Position numbers and translations under genes: made by a program. The notes under the pieces were generated by a model. The model worked only from the letters and a program-made list of their open reading frames with translations, had not been told where the DNA came from and made no database searches. A stretch of 64,000 nucleotides of DNA from Dehalococcoidia bacterium UBA2991 (GTDB lineage Bacteria; Chloroflexota; Dehalococcoidia; Tepidiformales; Tepidiformaceae), in NCBI GenBank assembly GCA_002346645.1, contig DEAD01000013.1:103260-167259 (forward strand), in the 5' to 3' direction. Shown piece after piece: positions 27,370 to 36,339 of the stretch; the stretch's first letter is position 1; every line of letters starts with the position of its first letter.

Positions 27370-27501
27370 TCCAAAACCCTCGGAATACCTATCGAGCAGC
27401 TTTAAACAGGAGTTGCAAGATGGTATTCAGAGACTCGTCCATCATCCGCAATTCTTCCCACAGCCATACACATGTGGTTACTGGTCAGAGTCAGGGATTA
27501 G

Positions 27502-28368
27502 TCAACTTGCGGCCGAAGGCTCTTTTCGAGCGCCCCCACCAGGCCTCGGAGCCGCGCCATCGCCCTGATAGATACCTGCCCCACTAACCTCACGCCAGTG
27601 GGTATGGGCCAGGGTATGCATGATGAACACAGCTTGCTGAGCATTCCAAAGGCCCTGCGCATCCTGCGTCTGATTAATTGCTTCCTTAGTAATCTTTAGC
27701 CCGAACGAAGGCTTTTCGGCAATGTTGCGAGCAAGATTCTCCACATACTCGCTAAGTTCCTCACGGGGAACGACTTCGTTAACCATGCCCGCTTCGTAGG
27801 CTCGCTGTGCACTTACCCAATCGCCCGTGTAAAGCATCTGGCGAGCGAGACGGTGGCCGAACTCCCACGGATGAGCGAAGTACTCAACTCCAGGTATTCC
27901 CCAACCAACGACAAGGTCGCGGAACTCAGCATCTTCAGAAGCAATAATGATGTCGCATACCCAAGCGAGCATGAGGCCACCGGCAATAGTCTTACCGTGA
28001 ACCTCGGCAATCATAGGCTTCGGTAGGTTGCGCCAGCGGCGACACATCTGGAGGTATATCTCCTCCTCCTTCGCCATAGCACCTTCTGCCCCTTCCAGAT
28101 CAAAGTTAGCCCAAGTACCCACGGGTCGAACATCGTTGAAGCCGAGGCCAGTTCCACCACGCATATCATGGCCAGAGTTAAAGTGTGGGCCCTCACCACT
28201 AAGGATGATCACCTTCACTTCATCGTCCTGGTTCGCATGGTCAAATGCATCGTTCAGATCCCTCGTAAGCTGAAGGTCCTGGGCGTTACGCGCCTCTGGA
28301 CGGTTCATTCGCACACGAACGATCTCAGGTGTGAGGTTCTCGTAGAGGACAGTTTTGAATTCGGGCAT
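27502..28368 (-). CDS. enoyl-CoA hydratase/isomerase family protein
   Basis: A 288-residue crotonase-fold protein. Seen: RPEARNAQ, the oxyanion-hole strand HFNSGHDMRG, and AEVHGKTIAGGLMLAWVCD. The usual catalytic Glu of hydratases near the second oxyanion region is not clear, and the segment DLVVGWGIPGVEYFAHPW differs from standard hydratases, so an atypical crotonase activity is possible. C-terminal tail is Gly/Ala rich. GGGAGG lies upstream of ATG 28368. It is 71 bp beyond the HpaI-type gene on the same strand. Confidence 0.85.
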   Translation of the reverse strand: MPEFKTVLYENLTPEIVRVRMNRPEARNAQDLQLTRDLNDAFDHANQDDEVKVIILSGEGPHFNSGHDMRGGTGLGFNDVRPVGTWANFDLEGAEGAMAKEEEIYLQMCRRWRNLPKPMIAEVHGKTIAGGLMLAWVCDIIIASEDAEFRDLVVGWGIPGVEYFAHPWEFGHRLARQMLYTGDWVSAQRAYEAGMVNEVVPREELSEYVENLARNIAEKPSFGLKITKEAINQTQDAQGLWNAQQAVFIMHTLAHTHWREVSGAGIYQGDGAAPRPGGGARKEPSAAS

Positions 28369-28439
28369 GGGGGTTTAACCTCCCGCGAAAGTGAGCGGAG
28401 TATACCCGCCAAAGAGAATCTGGGCGGACATGCCTCTTT

Positions 28440-29267
28440 TTAAATTGTTTCCCTGGATTCACCTACCTCCGTAGCAACCCCACCATCAATCTCTTTTCCA
28501 ACGGCACGAATAGCGCCGAATTCGGCACGAAAAGCATTGTGCACAGCACGAGTCTCTGTGCAGTGCAACACAAAGCGAGCTCCTTCACGAAGCCACTTCT
28601 GACTGAGGTCTGGGGTCTGGTGGTGGATAAGAACAGGAACGTTCCGGGCTTCACAGGTTGCGATGATGGTCCTCAACGCTGACTCATAAACCGGATGATC
28701 ATATTGGTCGGGAACGCCGAGTGAGATGGAAAGGTCGTTCGGCCCAACAAAAATAGCGTCTACTCCATCTATGGTGACGATATCCTCCAACGCCTCCATA
28801 GCGGGAACACTCTCAATACCGATGATGCAAACACTATTCTCATTCCGTTTCTCAAGGTATTCACGCGAGGCCTCACTAGGAAATTTCCCCTGCTCGACAA
28901 CACGGCGAACAAGCTCCCCTTTGAGAGGACGCCACTTAGTAGCAGCCACAACCTCTTGAACCTCTTCCCGAGTTTCACAGTAAGGAGCCAGTACTCCTTG
29001 GGCGCCCGCGTCAAGGGCCATGGTTATGTAGTGTGAGCTCGGGATTGGAACTCGCACAATTGGAACAATGTCCACGCCCCCCAGTCCCGCTATCAGATCG
29101 GCGATTTCGCTTCTACCACGAGGTGCGTGCTCACTGTCGATGATGACATAGTCGAGACCAAGTCCTGCGATAGTCGCAGCCCAGCGGGGATTGCGAGCAA
29201 CCGAAAGCATCGTCCCATAAACAACACCACCTGCCCGTGTCTTTACTTTGAGCTGTTCTCCATTCAT
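28440..29267 (-). CDS. HpcH/HpaI aldolase family protein
   Basis: A class II pyruvate aldolase-like TIM barrel of 275 residues. Seen: VIIDSEHAPRG with metal/acid residues, GAQGVLAPYCETREEV with the metal-binding Glu, and IFVGPNDLSISLG. Relatives split 4-hydroxy-2-oxo acids to pyruvate and an aldehyde at the end of aromatic or sugar-acid pathways. GGAGGTGG just upstream fixes ATG 29267 (MNGEQ); an extension to 29306 has no support. Divergent from a phosphotransferase gene with 120 bp between. Confidence 0.87.
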   Translation of the reverse strand: MNGEQLKVKTRAGGVVYGTMLSVARNPRWAATIAGLGLDYVIIDSEHAPRGRSEIADLIAGLGGVDIVPIVRVPIPSSHYITMALDAGAQGVLAPYCETREEVQEVVAATKWRPLKGELVRRVVEQGKFPSEASREYLEKRNENSVCIIGIESVPAMEALEDIVTIDGVDAIFVGPNDLSISLGVPDQYDHPVYESALRTIIATCEARNVPVLIHHQTPDLSQKWLREGARFVLHCTETRAVHNAFRAEFGAIRAVGKEIDGGVATEVGESRETI

Positions 29268-29387
29268 GACCACCTCCAAGGAGCTCCGGACTGTATCAGA
29301 CCCCATAGAGCGGTGGGCGCAGAACAGGGTTCCTATATCCGCGTACAGTTTGGCGCAAAGCAGAGAAGACAGGTCAAAGGGGACGCC

Positions 29388-30488
29388 ATGAGTAACCTAC
29401 CAATTCCGCTTGCAGCCGCAGAATTCACTCCGGACTGGGTCACAGCAGCACTGCAGGTAGATGGGAAGCTTAAGGACGAACAGGTTACTAGCGTGGAGAC
29501 CTCTCCCCTAGGCGAAGGGGCAGGGTTCCTAGGATCATTGGCACGACTAAAACTCACTTACAACAAGCCATCTCAAACTGCTCCAGAAACGTTAGTGGCC
29601 AAGTTTCCAGCCCTAACGGAGATCAACCGAGATCTCGCCGTGCAGTACAAAGTTTATGAGCGAGAGGCACGCTTTTTCAACGAAATAAGACCGAGCATTA
29701 CTTCAATGCCAACCCCTGAAACCTTCTACATAGATATCGAGAAGAAGACAGGCTACGGGGTCATCCTGCTGGAAGACTTAGAGGGCAAGCTTGTCGTCGG
29801 CGACCAACTAGCAGGTGCCACTCCAAAGGAAGCCGAGCAAGCTATCGCACAGATAGCAGATCTGCACGCAACATGGTGGGGGCGAACAGACGAGGACATC
29901 ATTTCCTGGGTTCCTGCCTTCGATGGGCCTGTCTGGGCCATGACGGCACAAACCCTTCCCAGCCTTTGGCCTACCTACCAGGAAATTTCCTCTCACCTCC
30001 TCCTCCCCAAAATGGACCAGGTTATCGAACAAACCTGGGAAGCACTTCCTTGGCTGGGGCAGCAATTGAGCCAAGGACCAATGACCCTCGTGCACGGGGA
30101 CTACCGCATGGACAACATGTTCCTCACTGAAAGAGAAGGAGATCCCATCATGGTCATCGACTGGCAACTAATGTCCCGCGGCCGAGGCCCCTACGATGTC
30201 GCTTACTTCATGAGCCAGAGCATTGATGTGGAGCAACGTCGGGAAACTGAACGGGCGCTCATTAAGCAATATCACAATGGGCTAGTGGCCGGCGGTGTAA
30301 AGCACTATTCCTTCGATGACTGCTTCGAGGACTACCGGCTTGCATCCCTTTGGTGTGTCATGTACCCCATTGCCATGGGTGGGGGCATGGCCCACAACGA
30401 GCGAGCTCTGCAGATTGCAGCTGAACTTTCAAAAAGATCTTTCAACACAATCCTTGATCTGGATGCTGTCTCAGTCCTGCCAAATTAG
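29388..30488 (+). CDS. EcKL/aminoglycoside-phosphotransferase-like kinase
   Basis: A 366-residue protein of the protein-kinase-like phosphotransferase fold. Seen: catalytic VHGDYRMDN, the Mg-binding VIDWQLMSRGRGPYDVAYF, and an upstream lysine strand TLVAKFPAL. The pattern is nearest the ecdysteroid-kinase-like group, widespread in bacteria that degrade steroids or terpenoids; it phosphorylates hydroxyl groups of small molecules with ATP. ATG 29388 follows AAGGGG. It converges on the DinB-like gene with 1 bp between the stops. Substrate unknown. Confidence 0.82.
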   Translation: MSNLPIPLAAAEFTPDWVTAALQVDGKLKDEQVTSVETSPLGEGAGFLGSLARLKLTYNKPSQTAPETLVAKFPALTEINRDLAVQYKVYEREARFFNEIRPSITSMPTPETFYIDIEKKTGYGVILLEDLEGKLVVGDQLAGATPKEAEQAIAQIADLHATWWGRTDEDIISWVPAFDGPVWAMTAQTLPSLWPTYQEISSHLLLPKMDQVIEQTWEALPWLGQQLSQGPMTLVHGDYRMDNMFLTEREGDPIMVIDWQLMSRGRGPYDVAYFMSQSIDVEQRRETERALIKQYHNGLVAGGVKHYSFDDCFEDYRLASLWCVMYPIAMGGGMAHNERALQIAAELSKRSFNTILDLDAVSVLPN

Positions 30489-30489
30489 C

Positions 30490-30972
30490 TCAGTTCCCTA
30501 CTGTACCCAGGGCAGCTTCGATATCGGAGAGATGCGCATCAACATGCATCCCCATCGACATGAGCAGCAGGTCGGACACCTGGATTTCATTCTCCATCCC
30601 GGGGAGCTGGAGAGACTTATTTAGTATTTCGTCGTCTAGCAACTCGATTTCGCCAATCGCTTCCTCGTAAGCAGCATGCATTTCATCGAGAATCTCAGAA
30701 ACGGCATTCCCAGAACGTTCCTCAATCTGCTGGGCGTTCTGCACCTCAACATCAAACTCCGCCATCTGAGCATCACCTTCGGACATAGCAGTGATTGCAT
30801 ACAACAGGGGGAGGGGATTTGCTCGGGCAGCTAGGTGACTAAGGGCATCACGCACACGCCACTCTCCATCCACCAGGGGTGTCTCGGAACCGGCAACAAT
30901 GCGCTCCCGAAGTTCCTCTCCACGCAAATCTGCATTACGGATAGCCTGAACAATCGCTTGGCGGTCAGCCAT
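30490..30972 (-). CDS. DinB / maleylpyruvate-isomerase-N-terminal-like protein
   Basis: A 160-residue four-helix protein. GEWRVRDALSHLAAR, with the first histidine, and later HVDAHLSDI give the spaced histidines of DinB-like metal-binding bundles. The family includes thiol-dependent transferases and isomerases (mycothiol or bacillithiol), but the role here is not set. GGAGTTGACC before ATG 30972 is a fair ribosome site. Divergent from the flavoprotein gene. Confidence 0.7.
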   Translation of the reverse strand: MADRQAIVQAIRNADLRGEELRERIVAGSETPLVDGEWRVRDALSHLAARANPLPLLYAITAMSEGDAQMAEFDVEVQNAQQIEERSGNAVSEILDEMHAAYEEAIGEIELLDDEILNKSLQLPGMENEIQVSDLLLMSMGMHVDAHLSDIEAALGTVGN

Positions 30973-31086
30973 AAGGTCAACTCCTATCCCTCGGAAATAC
31001 CGTCGGGATGGGATTTTGGAGGAAAGACCCGCAGAATTCCATCTGGCGTAGTTGACGTTGCGGCAACCGATTTAGAGAATCGGGCT

Positions 31087-32301
31087 ATGCCTCAACCCGA
31101 GCGCATAGCCATAGTAGGAGCATCCCTGGCAGGGCTTCGTACTGCGCAGGCCCTGCGAGGGCGGGGCAAGTACCAAGGAAACCTCGCACTTATTGGGGGT
31201 GAACCACACTACCCTTACGACCGACCGCCCCTCTCTAAGCAATTACTATCAGGCGAGTGGGAGCCAGACCGAACACTCCTTGATCCACCCGACACTGTGG
31301 ACAAGCTCGACCTTGACCTTAGATTGGGGACACAGGCAGAGAGTCTCGACCTCCCAGCCCGCACGATCGCATTAAGCACGGGAGAGCATGTGGGGTTCGA
31401 CTCACTCGTCATCGCCACGGGCGCCACCCCCCGGAGGCTGCCTAACACACCTGATTTGGAAGGCATATATACGCTTCGTACCATCGACGACTCGATGCGC
31501 ATCCGCGCAGAACTGGGGAAAAACCCAAAAGTAGCCGTCGTTGGAGGGGGGTTTATCGGTGCAGAGGTGGCGGCAGTGGCGCGTAGCGCAGGTCTCGAGG
31601 TAACTCTCATTGAAGCACTTCCCGCACCGCTCGCGAACGCTGCAGGAACGGAGGTCGGCGAGGCCTGCGCCACCCTTCATCGACAGCACGGCGTCAAAGT
31701 TCTCTGCAACGCCCTGGTATCAGGCTTCCAAGGCAGCGGACGGGTTGAAGGAGTGCTATTAGCGGACGGCTCCACCGTGGAAGCAGACCTCGTGGTCGTA
31801 GGAATTGGAGTCACTCCTGCAACAAGTTGGCTGGAGAATTCAGGCCTAGAGATCCGCGATGGGGTGGTCTGCGACTCAACTCTAGCTGCCGCCCCAGGTA
31901 TATACGCCATCGGAGATGTCTGTCGCTGGTACAACCCAATTTTTGAAGAGGAAATACGGGTTGAACATTGGACAAACGTCATCCACCAGAGCCGCCTTGT
32001 AGCACGTAACCTGCTAGCAGAGCCCTCCGAGGCACGCACCTTCGCATCCGTTCCCTACGTTTGGTCTGACCAATACGACGCGAGCATCCAGTCGTTAGGA
32101 CATCCACAGCCTAACGACACTGTCGGCCTTCTCCACGGTTCTCTGGAAAGTCTTGCGTTCGTTGTCGGCTACCAACGCAAGGGCATCATCGTTGGGGGAC
32201 TGACTTTCAATATGCCTCAGTTACTCGCCTCGTACCGCCCTCTCATCGAGCAGCGGACACCCTGGGAGACGGTCCTGGAACACGCCCACGCAATGGAATA
32301 G
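31087..32301 (+). CDS. FAD/NAD(P)-dependent ferredoxin-reductase-type oxidoreductase
   Basis: A 404-residue flavoprotein with FAD-binding IVGASLAGLRTAQALR, PYDRPPLSKQLL, the NAD(P)-binding VAVVGGGFIGAEVAAVAR and the second FAD motif GIYAIGDVCRW. The C-terminal part is the reductase_C domain. This is the type that feeds electrons to Rieske or [2Fe-2S] ferredoxins of oxygenases or P450s. A P450 lies about 11 kb away but no ferredoxin is seen here. ATG 31087 gives the usual start; no strong ribosome site. Confidence 0.88.
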   Translation: MPQPERIAIVGASLAGLRTAQALRGRGKYQGNLALIGGEPHYPYDRPPLSKQLLSGEWEPDRTLLDPPDTVDKLDLDLRLGTQAESLDLPARTIALSTGEHVGFDSLVIATGATPRRLPNTPDLEGIYTLRTIDDSMRIRAELGKNPKVAVVGGGFIGAEVAAVARSAGLEVTLIEALPAPLANAAGTEVGEACATLHRQHGVKVLCNALVSGFQGSGRVEGVLLADGSTVEADLVVVGIGVTPATSWLENSGLEIRDGVVCDSTLAAAPGIYAIGDVCRWYNPIFEEEIRVEHWTNVIHQSRLVARNLLAEPSEARTFASVPYVWSDQYDASIQSLGHPQPNDTVGLLHGSLESLAFVVGYQRKGIIVGGLTFNMPQLLASYRPLIEQRTPWETVLEHAHAME

Positions 32302-32458
32302 TTCCTCAGTATCCTCGCCGTTCGCAAAAGCCTCTCCGCGGGGCAGCAAGGCCAGCCTGACAAAACAACACTTCCTCCCTTAGAGAGAACGCCTAACGAC
32401 TACTCTTCCGCGTAAACCCCCACACGTAACTTTCATCCAGGACAAAACGAAGGCCCTT

Positions 32459-32487
32459 GTGGTGCTGCGTGATACACTCAGCACCAC
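32459..32487. promoter_or_regulatory. 29-bp near-perfect inverted repeat before an amidohydrolase gene
   Basis: Perfect 9-bp arms (GTGGTGCTG / CAGCACCAC) enclose an 11-base centre that itself contains GTG-ATA-CAC. It ends 17 bases before the TTG start at 32505. There is no T run, so a terminator is unlikely; an operator or a 5' UTR hairpin is more plausible. It also argues that the coding start is downstream of it. Confidence 0.45.
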
Positions 32488-32504
32488 CTTCCAGGGCTGC
32501 CACA

Positions 32505-33386
32505 TTGAAGATTTTTGACGTTCACATCCACTTCCCTCGGAATTGGGAGAAGCCCAACGAAGACCCTGCCCCCCTAGTCGAGCGACTGGCGGAGATAGCT
32601 ACTTCAGCAGGCATCACTAAGGGCTGCGTTCTCACGGGGGGACGTTTCGGCCCAAGCTACGAGCGGGGAATCGAAATCCTTAGCCAGTACCCTGACCTTT
32701 TTGTTCCGGTCGCTGTCATCGATCCAGAGGTGATTGGCCGAGACGAAGTTCTGGAACTCCACGAAATGGGCTATCGGGGACTCAAACTGATTGGGGTCGC
32801 ACGACCTTACGACGAACCTGATTACCTAGCCGCCTACGCCGCTGCGGAACGCCTGGGCATGCCCATTCTTTTCCATATGGGAGTGATCGGCGGAGGAATT
32901 GATTACTCAATCACTCATCAACGGCGCGACCCTAAGGCTGCGGCGATGTTCCAGCGCATGCAGGGAATGCGTGATCGCAACCCTATGCGGGACGTCTCCG
33001 CAAACCGAATGTCCCCCGTTCATCTGGACACAATCGCACAGCGTTTTCCCGATCTTCGCATCATCGGAGCACACCTGGGTAACCAGGGGAATTACGAGTA
33101 CGCAACGTCTGTAGCTCGCTGGCGGCCAAATGTCGCTCTGGACATGAGCGGCGGGGAGACAATCGAGCGTCATGCCGTTGAACTTCAACTTATAGGGCAC
33201 GAAATTGGAATCGAGAAACTCGTGTTCGGATCAGACTGCGGCATGGACGACATCAGAGAACACATTGACCGCTTCGAAGCAATCTACGAAGAGCTGCAAC
33301 TTTCAGAGGCCGACCGTGAACGCCTGTGGTGGCGGAATGGGGCGGAGATATACGGATTCGAAGAGCCTATCTTGGCGGAGGAATAG
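32505..33386 (+). CDS. amidohydrolase family protein (amidohydrolase_2 type)
   Basis: A 293-residue metal-dependent hydrolase or decarboxylase of the amidohydrolase_2 family. HIH is at residues 6-8, the second-half histidines are in LFHMGVIG and IIGAHLGN, and the metal Asp is in FGSDCGMDD. Relatives include ACMSD-type decarboxylases and lactonases. TTG 32505 is chosen because it starts MKIFDVHIHF as in the family and lies just past a palindrome; TTG 32457 would add 16 residues across it. The downstream membrane protein follows in the same frame. Confidence 0.8.
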   Translation: MKIFDVHIHFPRNWEKPNEDPAPLVERLAEIATSAGITKGCVLTGGRFGPSYERGIEILSQYPDLFVPVAVIDPEVIGRDEVLELHEMGYRGLKLIGVARPYDEPDYLAAYAAAERLGMPILFHMGVIGGGIDYSITHQRRDPKAAAMFQRMQGMRDRNPMRDVSANRMSPVHLDTIAQRFPDLRIIGAHLGNQGNYEYATSVARWRPNVALDMSGGETIERHAVELQLIGHEIGIEKLVFGSDCGMDDIREHIDRFEAIYEELQLSEADRERLWWRNGAEIYGFEEPILAEE

Positions 33387-33389
33387 ATC

Positions 33390-34184
33390 CTGGAATCACA
33401 AGTCCAGGCCAAGCCACCTGTTCCCGTCCTCGGCGCTGCAGGGCGTGCAGTACTCCTTGGTGCTCTAGCGATGGCAGGACTTGCTGCCTATCTCAATTTC
33501 CGTCCTGAGCAACATTGGATCCTGGGGCTCACTGCTCTAATTACGGCAATCTCTGTCGAGGGCACTATTCGCAGTCACCCTGACTGGCGCGAGGGCAATT
33601 TTGGCACTCTGAGCTATGCCTTTCTGCCCCTCTTGGCAGTGCTTGCTGCCGGTCTCTTTATAAACGAAGTTATCGACGGTTATGCACGGGTGGCGGCTGG
33701 ATTGGCAGCAGGTGCCGCTACCGGGTTTCTGCTCTACGCAGAGTACCATTCCATCACCCCAAGCAAGCCACTCTTTGCTCCGACCCGGCTAGTACTGGCA
33801 ATTACCACCTACCTTGCAGCCCTGGGCCTATTCACAGTGTTCCTAGCGCAGGATTTGAACCTGCCTGCTTCTACTGCCATCGTCGGGGCCATCAGTTTCG
33901 CGCTGGCTCTCGATCTACTACGAGAAAGCCGCAGTAGGAGTACCTCCTCACTGCTTGCAGCCCTTGCGGTGGGCATCTCAATCGGAGAGCTACGCGTCGC
34001 ACTCTATTACTTCCCCCTTGATGAGCTTCTGGCGGGCGCACTCATGATTATCGGCTTCTATGTCGCGACAGGACTGGTGCACCACCTGCTGGACGAAGAC
34101 CTTAGGCCCTCAACCATCACCGAATACGTAGTCGTTTCCATCGTAAGCGCCGCCGCGGTCGTTTTCGCACGTCAGTTACTGTAA
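33390..34184 (+). CDS. multi-pass membrane protein, DUF5656-like, apparent CTG start
   Basis: A membrane protein with about seven hydrophobic segments, resembling the DUF5656-type family known from Chloroflexota-like bacteria (recall, not searched). The first ATG is 33471, but that would cut a hydrophobic helix (VLLGALAMAGLAAYL) in half and has no ribosome site. GGAGG at 33377-33381 lies 8 bases before CTG 33390, in the same frame and only 3 bases past the previous stop. I therefore prefer CTG, giving 264 residues; if wrong, the gene is 33471-34184. Function unknown. It overlaps nothing and is 3 bp before xthA. Confidence 0.65.
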   Translation: MESQVQAKPPVPVLGAAGRAVLLGALAMAGLAAYLNFRPEQHWILGLTALITAISVEGTIRSHPDWREGNFGTLSYAFLPLLAVLAAGLFINEVIDGYARVAAGLAAGAATGFLLYAEYHSITPSKPLFAPTRLVLAITTYLAALGLFTVFLAQDLNLPASTAIVGAISFALALDLLRESRSRSTSSLLAALAVGISIGELRVALYYFPLDELLAGALMIIGFYVATGLVHHLLDEDLRPSTITEYVVVSIVSAAAVVFARQLL

Positions 34185-34187
34185 GAA

Positions 34188-34961
34188 ATGAGCACCCTCA
34201 CAATCTGTTCCTGGAATGTGAATGGCCTACGGGCAGGCCTACGCTCAGGCACATTTCCAGCTTGGATAAAAGAAACCGCCCCGGATATTGCAGGGTTGCA
34301 AGAGGTGAAGGCACGTCCGGAACAAGTCACAGAGCAGCCCTGGCTCGAAGCCAACTACCAAGCTATCTGGCACCCTGCTGAAAACTCTGGGTATAGCGGC
34401 TCCTTACTGCTAACGCAAAACGCACCTACCGCCCTACAACTCGGACTAGAAATGCCAGAGTTCGAGCGCGAAGGCAGAATCATCGAAGCAGACTTCGATG
34501 ATTTCGTACTACTCACTTCCTACTTTCCCAATGCCGGCCGCAAGCTCGCCCGGCTTGACTTCAAAATGGCTTATTACGCGGCTTTCCTCGAACGCATAGT
34601 CGCGCTACAAAAAGCGGGAAGAAGAGTCGTGTTTATGGGAGACCTAAATGTGGCCCATAAAGAGATCGATATAGCCCGACCAAACGAAAAGGAAACCGGC
34701 TTTTTACCGATCGAACGCGAGTGGGTTGATCAAGTTATCGAAAGCGGCTTTGTGGACACATTTAGAACACTAAACCCTACCAAGGGCGAAGCCTTTAGCT
34801 ACTGGGATCCTTGGCGTCAGAGACGAGAACGAAATATTGGCTGGCGGATAGACTACGTCTTCGTGAGCAAGGACCTTTTACCTGCTGTTCGCAGGGCTTT
34901 TATCCAACAAGAGGTACTGGGCTCCGACCACTGTCCTGTAGGAATAGAACTGGACCTCTAG
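34188..34961 (+). CDS. xthA: exodeoxyribonuclease III (AP endonuclease)
   Basis: A 257-residue DNA-repair nuclease that cuts at abasic sites and has 3'-5' exonuclease and 3'-phosphatase action. Conserved blocks: SWNVNGLR, AGLQEVK (metal Glu), MGDLNVAH, and the catalytic GSDHCPV. ATG 34188 is 3 bp beyond the membrane-protein stop. The 3' end overlaps the convergent MFS gene by 4 bp. Confidence 0.95.
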   Translation: MSTLTICSWNVNGLRAGLRSGTFPAWIKETAPDIAGLQEVKARPEQVTEQPWLEANYQAIWHPAENSGYSGSLLLTQNAPTALQLGLEMPEFEREGRIIEADFDDFVLLTSYFPNAGRKLARLDFKMAYYAAFLERIVALQKAGRRVVFMGDLNVAHKEIDIARPNEKETGFLPIEREWVDQVIESGFVDTFRTLNPTKGEAFSYWDPWRQRRERNIGWRIDYVFVSKDLLPAVRRAFIQQEVLGSDHCPVGIELDL

Positions 34962-36181
34962 CCAGGGGCAGAGCTCGGCCGAGATCGGCTTAAGGTCTCC
35001 CTAACAAGCAAAAGCATTACGACTCCGCCAACAATGCCGATTGCCCCCGTTGAGACGGCAGCAGTTCCTAGCGTTAGCACCGCCTCAATTGCCCCTACTA
35101 CAGGGGGGGCAGCTACTGCACCAGTATCCCCTACAAGGCGCCATAAGCCGAGGAATGGGCCCGTAGCCTCCCTCGGAGCAAGATCCGCGCCAAGCGTCAT
35201 CACGGCCCCACTTCCCAACCCATTGCCAAAACCAGAAAGCAAGCCCACTAACAGGAAGGAAACAAACCCACCAGTAAGCGGCATTAGGAGGAGACTGGTG
35301 GAGAGCACCACAAGGCTGGGAACAATGGTCCACTTCCGGCCCCAGCGATCCATGACTACGCCCACTGGATAAAACATCGCCATATCGATAGCAGAAGCGA
35401 AACCGAAAACGAGGCCTATCTCAAAGGGATTCAGGTCCAGTGCTTCCCTGCCCCATACAGGGATAAGGAACTGGCGACCATGACGGATTAGGACAAGGGT
35501 TACTGCTACCGAACCAGCTACTAGCAAGCTGCGCCTTTCAGCTAGGGCAACGCTACGCAGACTCACAGTCTCTCGACCCGAAACACCTGCATCTCCAGCA
35601 TTCATTTCCGGAAGCCGAGTCGCGACCAGCAGGGCCGCTATCAAGATAACCAGCGCCTGCGCGAAGAAGACAGTTTCCAGACCACCTATGGTTCCCAGCA
35701 CACCACCAATGATGGGCCCAGCAAAGAAACCCACCCTCGTGACTCCTCCAACGAGGGATAAGGCACGCCCGCGATACTCAGTCGGTACTGTTTCTGTTAA
35801 ATAGGCGAGCCGGGACACATGCCAAAGTGCGAAGGCAACCCCGTTCAACAGAGTGAACAAACCCAGAACCATAGGCCCCGAACTAAAACCCATAGCAGCT
35901 GCAGTAGCTGCCGTCAGGAGTACCCCTGTAGTCATGGTCGCACGGCCGCCAAGTCGGCTAACCAGTAGGCCCGAGGGGACATCTCCAACCATGGAACCTG
36001 CGCCCCGCGCAGCAAAGATGACACCGCTGAGGAAGACGCTTGCCCCAAGTTCGTCGGCAAACTGAGGAATGGCGGGGATAATCATCCACTGGCCGATACC
36101 GAAGAAAAGGGCCGGTAGATAGATACCGCCGATCAACGAACGTAATTCGAACGTCTGCGCGCCATTGGAGACTACCCGCAT
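34958..36181 (-). CDS. MFS transporter
   Basis: A 407-residue major facilitator with about 12 membrane segments. The loop GLLVSRLGGRATMTTG after helices 2-3 and the later VVMDRWGRKWTIV repeat the typical MFS motif A. Similar to drug-efflux type carriers. Substrate unknown. No strong ribosome site before ATG 36181. Near the tRNA-Pro gene on the opposite strand. Confidence 0.85.
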   Translation of the reverse strand: MRVVSNGAQTFELRSLIGGIYLPALFFGIGQWMIIPAIPQFADELGASVFLSGVIFAARGAGSMVGDVPSGLLVSRLGGRATMTTGVLLTAATAAAMGFSSGPMVLGLFTLLNGVAFALWHVSRLAYLTETVPTEYRGRALSLVGGVTRVGFFAGPIIGGVLGTIGGLETVFFAQALVILIAALLVATRLPEMNAGDAGVSGRETVSLRSVALAERRSLLVAGSVAVTLVLIRHGRQFLIPVWGREALDLNPFEIGLVFGFASAIDMAMFYPVGVVMDRWGRKWTIVPSLVVLSTSLLLMPLTGGFVSFLLVGLLSGFGNGLGSGAVMTLGADLAPREATGPFLGLWRLVGDTGAVAAPPVVGAIEAVLTLGTAAVSTGAIGIVGGVVMLLLVRETLSRSRPSSAPG

Positions 36182-36244
36182 TAGAGAAGCCTACGCGGCT
36201 AGGGCGAGGTTAGTAGGGGAATCGTGTACGCTTCGATGACGGCG

Positions 36245-36321
36245 TCGGGGCGTGGCGCAGCCTGGTAGCGCACTTGACTGGGGGTCAAGAGGTCGCTGGT
36301 TCAAATCCAGTCGCCCCGACC
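36245..36321 (+). tRNA. tRNA-Pro (anticodon GGG), CCA encoded
   Basis: A 77-base cloverleaf: acceptor CGGGGCG / CGCCCCG, D arm GCGC..GCGC with GG in the loop, anticodon stem CTTGA / TCAAG with loop CTGGGGG giving anticodon GGG (reads CCC and CCU), and T arm GCTGG / CCAGT around TTCAAAT. Discriminator A and a genomic CCA end at 36321. The C1-G72 pair fits tRNA-Pro. Confidence 0.95.
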
Positions 36322-36339
36322 AGCCCTTTCTTTTCTTTC

